Source: Nisaea sp. (GTDB lineage Bacteria > Pseudomonadota > Alphaproteobacteria > Thalassobaculales > Thalassobaculaceae). From it: a stretch of DNA of 64,000 bases. The stretch lies in NCBI RefSeq assembly GCF_034670185.1, contig NZ_JAXMNY010000005.1, positions 1-64,000 on the forward strand, in the 5' to 3' direction. The first letter of the stretch is position 1. Every line of letters begins with the position of its first letter. The translations under genes were made by a program, and so were the position numbers. This document shows positions 25,905-33,227 of this stretch, piece after piece. The notes under the pieces were generated by a model that had not been told where the DNA came from, ran no database searches, and saw nothing but the letters and a program-made list of their open reading frames with translations.

Positions 25905-26804
25905 ATGCTCACCCAAACAGAAACAGACAACAGCCCGAAAATGGAAAAGGACAGCGCCGGCGGCATCTTCGCCCACGACGTGACCGTTACCTACCGCAAC
26001 GGTCACACCGCTCTCTACGACGCCAGTTTCGAAATCCCGCGCGGCACGGTCACCGCACTGGTCGGGGTCAATGGCGCCGGGAAATCGACCCTGTTCAAGG
26101 CCATTATGGGCTTCGTGCCCACCGCCAAGGGCGAGATCCGGTTGCTCGGCCGGACCGTCAAGGAAGCGATGCGCGAGAGCCTGGTCGCCTACGTGCCGCA
26201 ATCCGAAGATGTCGATTGGGCCTTCCCTGTCCTGGTCGAGGATGTGGTGATGATGGGCCGCTACGGCCATATGGGGTTCCTGCGCCGCCCCTCTACCGCC
26301 GATCATGCAGCGGTCGAGCAGGCTCTGTCACGGGTGAACATGCTGGATTACCGGAAGCGGCAAATCGGCGAGCTTTCTGGCGGTCAGCGCAAGCGCGTGT
26401 TCCTTGCCCGCGCCCTTGCCCAGGACGGACAGGTCATCCTGCTGGACGAGCCTTTCACAGGCGTCGACGTGAAGACAGAGGACCAGATCGTGGAGCTGCT
26501 GCGGGAGCTGCGGGACGAGGGCCGGGTCATGCTGGTCTCGACCCACAATCTCGGATCGGTCCCGGAGTTCTGCGATCGCACCGTACTGGTGAAAGGCACC
26601 GTGCTGGCCTACGGGCCGACCGAGACGACCTTCACCCGGAAAAATCTGGAGCGAGCTTTCGGCGGCGTGCTGCGTCATTTCACCCTCGGCGGCGAAGTGA
26701 TGCACGAGGATGGCGACCCGCGCGAGGTCACCATCTTCACCGACGACGAAAGACCCTTCGTACATTTCGGCGAGCTGCCGGAGCGTAACGAGGACAAATC
26801 ATGA
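25905..26804 (+). CDS. sitB: Manganese/iron ABC transporter ATP-binding protein
   Basis: The 299-aa ABC ATPase has Walker A GVNGAGKST, signature LSGGQRKRVFLARAL, Walker B VILLDEPFTGVD and the switch His in LVSTHN. The opening VTVTYRNGHTALYDASF and VPQSEDVDWAFPVLVEDVV segments are typical of SitB/MntB. A C-terminal tail of about 50 residues follows the ATPase core. The next gene overlaps it by 4 bases. Confidence 0.95.
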   Translation: MLTQTETDNSPKMEKDSAGGIFAHDVTVTYRNGHTALYDASFEIPRGTVTALVGVNGAGKSTLFKAIMGFVPTAKGEIRLLGRTVKEAMRESLVAYVPQSEDVDWAFPVLVEDVVMMGRYGHMGFLRRPSTADHAAVEQALSRVNMLDYRKRQIGELSGGQRKRVFLARALAQDGQVILLDEPFTGVDVKTEDQIVELLRELRDEGRVMLVSTHNLGSVPEFCDRTVLVKGTVLAYGPTETTFTRKNLERAFGGVLRHFTLGGEVMHEDGDPREVTIFTDDERPFVHFGELPERNEDKS

Positions 26805-27685
26805 TCGCGTATCTCCTCGAGCCTTTCGGCTATGGCTACATGACCAACGCCATGTGGGTTTCCGCTCTGGTCGGCGGGGTCTGCGCCTTTCTTTCCTCCT
26901 ACCTCATGCTCAAGGGCTGGTCGCTGATCGGCGACGCACTGTCCCATTCTGTCGTGCCCGGCGTGGCCGGGGCCTACATGCTTGGCCTGCCTTTCGCCCT
27001 CGGAGCCTTTATCGCCGGCGGGCTCGCGGCCGGTGCCATGCTGTTTCTCTCCGAACGATCGGGCCTGAAGATCGACGTCATCATCGGCCTGATCTTCACG
27101 TCCTTCTTCGGCCTCGGTCTGTTCATGGTTTCGATCAACCCGATGGCAGTCAGTATTCAGACCATCACCATGGGCAATATCCTCGCCATCACGCCGGAGG
27201 ACACGCTGCAGCTCGCCCTGATCGGGTTCATCTCGCTGGCTGTCCTGTTGGCGAAATGGAAAGACCTGATGGTTACCTTCTTCGACGAGAACCACGCCCG
27301 CTCCATCGGGCTCCGGCCCGGCCTGCTGAAAGCCGTCTTCTTCGTGCTGCTATCTGCCTGCGTAGTCGCGGCGATGCAGACGGTCGGCGCCTTCCTGGTG
27401 ATCGCCATGGTGGTCACACCCGGCGCGACCGCTTATCTGATCTGCGACCGGTTTCCCCGGCTGATCATGACCTCCGTCGCCATCGGTACGCTGACCAGCT
27501 TCTTCGGCGCCTATGCCAGCTACTTTCTGGACGGTGCAACGGGCGGCATCATCGTCACATTGCAGACCCTGATATTCCTGGTGGTCTTCGTCTTTGCCCC
27601 GAAGCACGGGTTGCTCGCCGCGAAACGCAAGGCAGCCGAAGCGTTGAAGCGCGGCAGCGGCCGGCCGGCAGGAGGGGTTATCTGA
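26801..27685 (+). CDS. sitC: Manganese/iron ABC transporter permease
   Basis: The 294-aa ABC-3 family permease has about eight hydrophobic helices and the typical LKGWSLIGDALSHSVVPGVAGAY cytoplasmic-loop region that contacts the ATPase. It overlaps sitB by 4 bases and shares a base with the start of sitD (TGATG), showing tight translational coupling. It pairs with the sitD product to form the membrane channel. Confidence 0.95.
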   Translation: MIAYLLEPFGYGYMTNAMWVSALVGGVCAFLSSYLMLKGWSLIGDALSHSVVPGVAGAYMLGLPFALGAFIAGGLAAGAMLFLSERSGLKIDVIIGLIFTSFFGLGLFMVSINPMAVSIQTITMGNILAITPEDTLQLALIGFISLAVLLAKWKDLMVTFFDENHARSIGLRPGLLKAVFFVLLSACVVAAMQTVGAFLVIAMVVTPGATAYLICDRFPRLIMTSVAIGTLTSFFGAYASYFLDGATGGIIVTLQTLIFLVVFVFAPKHGLLAAKRKAAEALKRGSGRPAGGVI

Positions 27686-28542
27686 TGGATCTTTCCCTCG
27701 ACACCCTGCTGATGCCGTTCCGGTTCGGCTTCATGCTGAACGCCTTCTACATCTCCATATTGGTGGCGGTACCGACGGCGCTTCTTTCCTGCTTTCTCGT
27801 GCTGAAGGGCTGGGCCCTGATGGGGGATGCGGTCAGTCACGCGGTCCTGCCCGGGATCGTGCTCGCCTATATTCTCGGCTGGCCGCTGATCATCGGCGCT
27901 TTCCTGGCCGGCATGACTTGCGCGCTTGCCACCGGCTATCTCTCGCACAACAGCCGGGTCAAGCAGGACACGGTGATGGGGGTGGTGTTCTCCGGTATGT
28001 TCGGGATCGGCATCGTGCTCTACGTCTCAGTCAAGACGAACGTGCATCTCGACCATATCCTGTTCGGCAACATGCTCGGGGTCGATGCAGACGAGCTTTG
28101 GACTGCCGGTCTGATCTCCCTCGCCGTTTCCGGCGCCATCGCCCTTAAATGGAAAGATCTGCTGCTGCACAGCTTCGATCCGGCGCAGGCCCAGGCTATT
28201 GGTCTGCGGGTCGCCTGGCTGCATTACGGGCTGCTCGCGGCGCTGTCCCTCACCATCGTCGCCACGCTCTCCGCCGCCGGACTGATCCTGGCCATCGGCC
28301 TGCTGATCTCCCCCGGCGCCATCGCTTTCCTGCTGGTTCGCCGGTTCGGTGCCATGCTGATGGTGGCAATCGGCGTCTGCATGGTCTCGATGCTGCTCGG
28401 CACCTATCTCAGCTTCTTCGTCGACAGCGCACCCGCACCGACCATAATCCTGATCCTGAGCGGGCTTTTCGTGATCGCGTTTGTTCGCCGGATGGCGCTG
28501 ACACGTAGCGCATCGCTTAAGCGGCGCGTAATAGGAGCTTAA
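27685..28542 (+). CDS. sitD: Manganese/iron ABC transporter second permease
   Basis: The 285-aa ABC-3 family permease has the parallel LKGWALMGDAVSHAVLPGIVLAY region. I place the start at the ATG at 27685, directly after AGGAGGGG and overlapping the sitC stop. The reading frame stays open far upstream, but that part is only the sitC gene read in another frame. It is the last gene of the operon, with a terminator 7 bases after the stop. Confidence 0.95.
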   Translation: MDLSLDTLLMPFRFGFMLNAFYISILVAVPTALLSCFLVLKGWALMGDAVSHAVLPGIVLAYILGWPLIIGAFLAGMTCALATGYLSHNSRVKQDTVMGVVFSGMFGIGIVLYVSVKTNVHLDHILFGNMLGVDADELWTAGLISLAVSGAIALKWKDLLLHSFDPAQAQAIGLRVAWLHYGLLAALSLTIVATLSAAGLILAIGLLISPGAIAFLLVRRFGAMLMVAIGVCMVSMLLGTYLSFFVDSAPAPTIILILSGLFVIAFVRRMALTRSASLKRRVIGA

Positions 28543-28573
28543 AAACAAAAAGGACGCTCGAAAGCGTCCTTTT
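28541..28573. terminator. Bidirectional intrinsic terminator after sitD
   Basis: A perfect stem (28549-28558 with 28563-28572, tetraloop CGAA) has an A-rich run on its left and Ts on its right. It can stop sitABCD on the plus strand and the 66-aa gene at 28597-28797 on the minus strand. Confidence 0.92.
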
Positions 28574-28596
28574 ACAAATCCTGTTTGCGCCAGACT

Positions 28597-28797
28597 TCAG
28601 TCGAGCCAGTCGGCAATCACATAGGGTGCGCGATCAACCGGGACTTCCGGGTGATGGTGTCGGTAAACTGCAACGGCTGAATTGAAGCAAATCTGCTCCT
28701 TCTGCCCCAGCATTTTCATCTGGCTATAGGCGGTAATCACGGCCCTGTAACAGGTGTCCGTCGGCCCGCAGCCCAGTTCTTCGTCACATGAACTCAT
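28597..28797 (-). CDS. 66-aa Cys/His-containing hypothetical protein
   Basis: The small soluble protein has four cysteines (residues 4, 10, 16, 37) and a run of three histidines (47-49) before a conserved-looking C-terminus APYVIADWLD. The start is the ATG at 28797; the longer frame uses TTG at 28812. It shares the bidirectional terminator with sitABCD. I do not recognise the family. Metal binding is suggested only by the Cys/His content and the neighbouring metal transporter. Confidence 0.68.
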   Translation of the reverse strand: MSSCDEELGCGPTDTCYRAVITAYSQMKMLGQKEQICFNSAVAVYRHHHPEVPVDRAPYVIADWLD

Positions 28798-28963
28798 GAT
28801 CTGATCCACCAAAAACCACCGTTCGAATACACCGGCAGGATATGATTCCGCCCTTGGAACGCAAGGAAAATCTTTTGTCTTTCAACAAACTAGAACCATT
28901 CTAAGAATCGATCTGTGAAGCCGAAAACACGATAGAGACCTAAAATGGTCTTATTTCAATGCA

Positions 28964-30040
28964 TTATACTGCAGTTACTAATCGTGCGCGCTGTCCGTCC
29001 ATCACCTGCTCCATGATGCCCTGCATATCGTACTGCAGGTTCCAGTCCGGGAAATGGTTCTTGAACTTTGAGATATCGCTGATCCACCAGATATGATCGC
29101 CGACGCGATTCTCTTCCGAATAGGACCAGTTGAAGGCCTTGCCAGCGATCTTTTCCGCCATGGCGATGGCTTCCAGCATCGAGCAGTTGGCGTGTCGACC
29201 ACCACCGATATTGTAGACCTCGCCGGCACGCGGTGCCTGGAAGAAGTGCCAGAAAGCATTCACCAGATCATGGGAATGAATGTTGTCCCGGACCTGCTTT
29301 CCCTTGTAGCCGAACACCGTATAGGCCCGCCCCGTGAGAGCGCATTTGGCGAGATAGGCGAGGAAGCCGTGCAGTTCCGCCCCCGAATGACCGGGCCCGG
29401 TAAGGCAGCCGCCCCGGAACACACCGGTCTTCAACCCGAAATAGCGGCCATATTCCTGCACCAGCACGTCGGCGGCCACTTTCGAGGCACCGAACAGGGA
29501 ATGCAGGGTGCCGTCGATGCTCATGCTCTCGTCGATACCATCGGCATAAAACGGGTGGGATTGGTCGATTTCCCAGCGTGTCTCCAGCTCGACTAGCGGC
29601 AGGCGGTTAGGCGTATCGCCATAAACCTTGTTCGTGCTGGTGAAGATGAAGGCCGCCTCGGGGCAATGCTTGCGGGTGAGTTCCAGCAGGTTCAGCGTGC
29701 CGTTGGCGTTCACGGTGAAGTCGGTGATCGGCTCCCGCGCCGCCCAGTCGTGAGACGGCTGCGCCGCGGTGTGCAACACCAAGGCGATATCGGGTCCATA
29801 CTCCCGAAACACCGGCTCCAGCGCATCCAGCTCACGGATATCCGCCATGAAATGCCGGTACTGGCTTTTCAGGCCTGTCTCGAGCTGCTCCCGGCTCCAG
29901 TCAGTGCTGGCTTCCGCGCCGAAAAAATAAGCCCGCATGTCATTGTCTATACCGACGACATCAAGACCTTTTCCAGCCAGAAAACGGACAGCTTCGGCTC
30001 CGATCAGGCCTGCCGATCCGGTTACGAGTGCAATCGCCAT
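28964..30040 (-). CDS. NAD-dependent epimerase/dehydratase, CDP-paratose 2-epimerase-like
   Basis: The 358-aa extended SDR has TGSAGLIGAEAVRFL at the start, VLHTAAQPSHDWA, FTSTNKVYGDTPN and VRDNIHSHDLVNAFW. These fit the CDP-paratose 2-epimerase (Tyv)-like group of nucleotide-sugar enzymes. The catalytic YxxxK position reads LFGASK, with Phe183 in place of Tyr and Lys187 kept. It probably acts on a nucleotide sugar for a surface glycan; other glycan genes lie at 31-64 kb. Which sugar, and whether it epimerises, is unknown. Confidence 0.82.
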   Translation of the reverse strand: MAIALVTGSAGLIGAEAVRFLAGKGLDVVGIDNDMRAYFFGAEASTDWSREQLETGLKSQYRHFMADIRELDALEPVFREYGPDIALVLHTAAQPSHDWAAREPITDFTVNANGTLNLLELTRKHCPEAAFIFTSTNKVYGDTPNRLPLVELETRWEIDQSHPFYADGIDESMSIDGTLHSLFGASKVAADVLVQEYGRYFGLKTGVFRGGCLTGPGHSGAELHGFLAYLAKCALTGRAYTVFGYKGKQVRDNIHSHDLVNAFWHFFQAPRAGEVYNIGGGRHANCSMLEAIAMAEKIAGKAFNWSYSEENRVGDHIWWISDISKFKNHFPDWNLQYDMQGIMEQVMDGQRARLVTAV

Positions 30041-30072
30041 ATCTCATCCAAGCATACCGCGTTTGCCGCGGC

Positions 30073-30501
30073 TCATGATTTAGAATTCAAAGCTCTCACC
30101 GAGGCTTCTAGCGCCAGCAACATGGAGCTGTGCCGGTTGGTCAGAGACCGCGCGGACTGCAATAAGCCAAGTTCCGCAAAACTTCCACCGGGAACCGGGC
30201 CGCCCTCTTTCAGCATCGCGCGCATTTCGTCACGGGCCTGCTCAATTTCGGCGGGCGAACAACCGACAATCGAGCTCGCCACGATGGACGCCGCGGCAGA
30301 GCCGAGCGCACAGGCATCGACTTTCTGCGCATAGTCGACGATCAGCCCGTCTTCGAGTTTTAGATAAACACTGATTTCGCTGCCGCAGGCCCGGCTGACA
30401 GCTTCCCCTTTGTGAGTCGCGTCCGGCAACTTACCAAGTCGCGGGATGTTACCCGCGTAGGCGAGGATCTTGTCCTGATAGATCGCGTCGATACCACTCA
30501 A
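30073..30501 (-). CDS. IscU/NifU-like iron-sulfur scaffold protein, divergent
   Basis: The 142-aa protein has the IscU-like fold pattern. Cys39 (in RACGSEISVYL) and Cys64 (in VDACALGSAAASI) match the first two scaffold cysteines. The third is changed: the HCS of IscU appears as His124-Ser125, and the Asp after the first Cys-Gly is Ser. An extra Cys81 is present. It follows sufE by 11 bases and is surely cotranscribed. It could be a specialised scaffold or a sulfur acceptor of SufE. Confidence 0.8.
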   Translation of the reverse strand: MSGIDAIYQDKILAYAGNIPRLGKLPDATHKGEAVSRACGSEISVYLKLEDGLIVDYAQKVDACALGSAAASIVASSIVGCSPAEIEQARDEMRAMLKEGGPVPGGSFAELGLLQSARSLTNRHSSMLLALEASVRALNSKS

Positions 30502-30512
30502 GGGACTGGCCT

Positions 30513-30962
30513 TTATCCGCTAGCGGCGGCGCGCGCCTCGACCTTGATCTTGTTCAGCATGGCGCCAAGACCGTTCTTGCGGGTTGGGCTCAGGTGCTCC
30601 TCAAGACCTATCTCGCGGATGAAATCAGGCTCCGTCGCCAGGATTTCCTCCGCAGTCCGGTTGCTGTAAATGCGCAGAATTATGGCGATAAGGCCGGAGA
30701 CGATGGCCGCGTCGCTGATTGCCTTGAAAACCAACCGGTCGCCGTGTCGCTCACCCACCAGCCAGACCTGGCTCTGACAGCCCTTCAACTTGAACTCGTC
30801 ACGCTGGAATTCCTCATCCAGCGGCGGCAGCTTGCGCCCGAGATCAATCAGATACTGATAGCGGTCCATCCAGTCGTCGAAGAAGGCGAACTCGGAAATC
30901 AGCTCTTCCTGTTCCTCGGCGATGGAGTGTTCCGGAGCCGGCATGTCAGTCTCAGCAACCAT
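30513..30962 (-). CDS. sufE: Cysteine desulfuration protein SufE
   Basis: The 149-aa sulfur-transfer protein has the SufE segment FAFFDDWMDRYQYLIDLGR and the sulfur-accepting Cys62 in KLKGCQSQVWLVG. SufE takes persulfide sulfur from SufS and passes it to the Fe-S scaffold. AGGAAGAG precedes the ATG. No sufBCDS genes are in the window; its only partner here is the IscU-like gene downstream. Confidence 0.95.
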   Translation of the reverse strand: MVAETDMPAPEHSIAEEQEELISEFAFFDDWMDRYQYLIDLGRKLPPLDEEFQRDEFKLKGCQSQVWLVGERHGDRLVFKAISDAAIVSGLIAIILRIYSNRTAEEILATEPDFIREIGLEEHLSPTRKNGLGAMLNKIKVEARAAASG

Positions 30963-31041
30963 GTCTCTTCCTGTGTTCTCGATCTGGTTTCGACTTGGCG
31001 CGGAACCGGGAGGATGTCAATGCTCAGAGCCTATCGTGCAC

Positions 31042-32097
31042 CTATCTGCCGGCAAAGACCTGCGGAAAATCCTCTTCCGCACGGTCGAGGTCCTGATGCT
31101 GGCCGATGTCACGCCAATACTCCCGGATCGGAAAGGCGCTAATGGTTTCACCGCTCTCAATCATGCGAGAAAACAGATCGGGCATATCGAGTATTTTCCC
31201 CGCTTCGATCCGGTCCAGCACACCGGGTTCGAGAACGTAAATCCCCGCGCTGATGAAGAAATTATGGGTAGGCTTTTCTCTGATTGCGACCAGACGGTCA
31301 CCCTCCAGGTCCACGACCCCGTAGGGGATATCGAACCCCTTTTCGAACACCGCCATAGTCGCGGAGGCTCTGCTTTCCCTGTGAAAATCGAGCATATGCC
31401 GGAAGTTAATGGAGGTCAGGATATCTCCGTTCATGACAAAGAACGGAGATTCCGGGCGATTCTTCATCAAAGAGAGAGAGCCCGCCGTGCCAAGGGCATC
31501 CGTCTCTCTCAGATAGCCGATTTCAGCGCCGAACCTGTAGCCGTCACCAAAATGCGCCTCGATGGCTTCGGCCCGATAGTTTACAGAGAACTCAAAGCGA
31601 TAGAAGCCTTGATCGACAAAGGACTGAACCAGAGTTTCCAGCAACGGCCGCCCACCAACCGGCAACATTGGCTTCGGCACCGTTTCCGTCAGGGGACGCA
31701 ACCTCTTGCCAAGACCGCCCGCCATCAACACGACCTTGTTTTCGAGCCGGTCGGCTGCAACGAAGGTGTCGATCGTGCGCAAGGCAACGATCCGTCCCTC
31801 TCTGTCGACGATCGGCACCTGATGAATTACTTCACGGCGCATCAAAGCCTGAATCTCGTCGTCGGACACGTCCACCGAAACGAGTTTGGGACTCCGGTTC
31901 ATGATCTTCTCGACGGTATCGTCCAGAGTCACGCCGGCTAGCAGCCCACGGCGGACATCTCCGTCCGTCACCACACCGATCACGCGCCTCTCAGCATCAA
32001 CAATGATCGCGAGTTGAGACGAACCGGCATCAATTTGCGTCAACGCATCACGGACGAGCGCGTCCTCGGGGAGCAGAATGGAGTCGAGCATTTTCAC
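31042..32097 (-). CDS. Sugar nucleotidyltransferase with N-terminal CBS pair (PtmE/LegF-type architecture)
   Basis: The 351-aa protein joins two CBS domains (about residues 1-115; VIGVVTDGDVRRGLL) to a nucleotidyltransferase domain (about 120-351; LMAGGLGKRLRPLT with VPKPMLPVGGRPLLE, and FVMNGDILTSINF). The same layout occurs in the enzyme that makes GDP-glucosamine for legionaminic acid in Campylobacter. The CBS pair may sense an adenylate. No legionaminate synthase genes are in the window, so its sugar is not certain. Confidence 0.88.
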   Translation of the reverse strand: MKMLDSILLPEDALVRDALTQIDAGSSQLAIIVDAERRVIGVVTDGDVRRGLLAGVTLDDTVEKIMNRSPKLVSVDVSDDEIQALMRREVIHQVPIVDREGRIVALRTIDTFVAADRLENKVVLMAGGLGKRLRPLTETVPKPMLPVGGRPLLETLVQSFVDQGFYRFEFSVNYRAEAIEAHFGDGYRFGAEIGYLRETDALGTAGSLSLMKNRPESPFFVMNGDILTSINFRHMLDFHRESRASATMAVFEKGFDIPYGVVDLEGDRLVAIREKPTHNFFISAGIYVLEPGVLDRIEAGKILDMPDLFSRMIESGETISAFPIREYWRDIGQHQDLDRAEEDFPQVFAGR

Positions 32098-32166
32098 CGA
32101 ACAATTGCCTCTTTGACGAAGCCCGCGAGAATAGGGGGTGCGGTCACTTCAGGAAATCTAAATCCG

Positions 32167-33201
32167 TCATCCGGCTTCCGGAGACGGCGACAGGCCGAAT
32201 GTCTGCAACAACCGATCGGCGGCTGCGCTCGCGGTTTGGCGATTGCCTGCAACATCCGCTTCAAGATCGGCCACAAGCGCGCGAACGGCTTCATCTTCCT
32301 CGAAGCGTGCCATCAGTCGATCCCGAACCATGGACCACATCCAGCGCACCTGCTGGTTCTGGCGTTTTGCCTGAAACTCGCCTGTGGCGCTGAGCGTCTC
32401 GCGATGACGCACGATCTCGGCGAGAATATCCTCGAGCCCGACCTTGCCAAGCGCGCTACAGGTGGTCACCGGCGGCTGCCAGTTCGGGCTGGCCGGGGTC
32501 ATGATTTCCAGCGCGCGTCGATATTCGGCGGCGGCCCGCCGGGCACGGGACTTGACCTCACCATCCGCCTTGTTGACTGCGATCATGTCCGCGATCTCCA
32601 GCACGCCCTTCTTGATACCCTGCAACTCGTCACCGGCACCGGGCAGCATCAGGACGAGGAAGAAATCCACCATTTCGGCAACAACCGTCTCCGACTGGCC
32701 AACGCCCACCGTCTCCACCAGCACATGGTCGAACCCGGCCGCCTCGCAAATCACCATGGTCTCGCGGGTTGCACGCGCCACGCCGCCAAGCGTGCCCGAA
32801 GAGGGGCTCGGCCGGATATAGGCATCGGGGTCACGCCCGAGTTCCTGCATCCGCGTCTTGTCGCCAAGAATCGAGCCCCCGGTCCGGTTGCTCGACGGGT
32901 CCACCGCCAGCACCGCAACCTTGTGCCCGCTGCCGGTCAGCATCTTGCCGAATGCCTCGATGAAGGTGCTTTTGCCGACACCGGGAACACCGGTGATGCC
33001 AATTCGGCGCGCTTCACCGGAGAACGGCAATAAAGCCTGCAAAACTTCCTGCGCCTGGCGGCGGTGCTCTGGATTGCGGCTTTCGATCAGCGTAATGGCA
33101 CGCGCCAGCGCGGCGCGGTCGCCCGCACGGACGCCTGAGACATAATCGCCGGTACTCATCTGGCGTCGCTTCGTCACCGCGACGGTTTGCTGAGAAGTCA
33201 T
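32167..33201 (-). CDS. meaB: MeaB/ArgK-family GTPase, methylmalonyl-CoA mutase chaperone
   Basis: The 344-aa G3E GTPase has P-loop GITGVPGVGKSTFIEAFG, then AVDPSSNRTGGSILGDKTRM and NKAD. MeaB loads and protects the B12 cofactor of methylmalonyl-CoA mutase. It is 26 bases downstream of the mutase large-subunit gene. The older name ArgK (arginine transport kinase) does not apply. Start 33201 lacks a strong ribosome site; the next ATG at 33159 is an alternative. Confidence 0.95.
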   Translation of the reverse strand: MTSQQTVAVTKRRQMSTGDYVSGVRAGDRAALARAITLIESRNPEHRRQAQEVLQALLPFSGEARRIGITGVPGVGKSTFIEAFGKMLTGSGHKVAVLAVDPSSNRTGGSILGDKTRMQELGRDPDAYIRPSPSSGTLGGVARATRETMVICEAAGFDHVLVETVGVGQSETVVAEMVDFFLVLMLPGAGDELQGIKKGVLEIADMIAVNKADGEVKSRARRAAAEYRRALEIMTPASPNWQPPVTTCSALGKVGLEDILAEIVRHRETLSATGEFQAKRQNQQVRWMWSMVRDRLMARFEEDEAVRALVADLEADVAGNRQTASAAADRLLQTFGLSPSPEAG

Positions 33202-33227
33202 CTAATCCACGCGAACAGGGTGAAGGC

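Noticed and set aside
26710..27684. Upstream extension of the sitD frame
   Set aside because: It is sitC read in another frame; sitD starts at 27685 behind a strong ribosome site.
32167..33201. ArgK lysine/arginine/ornithine transport kinase
   Set aside because: The gene directly follows mutA-mutB, so the MeaB mutase-chaperone role fits; no amino acid transporter is present.
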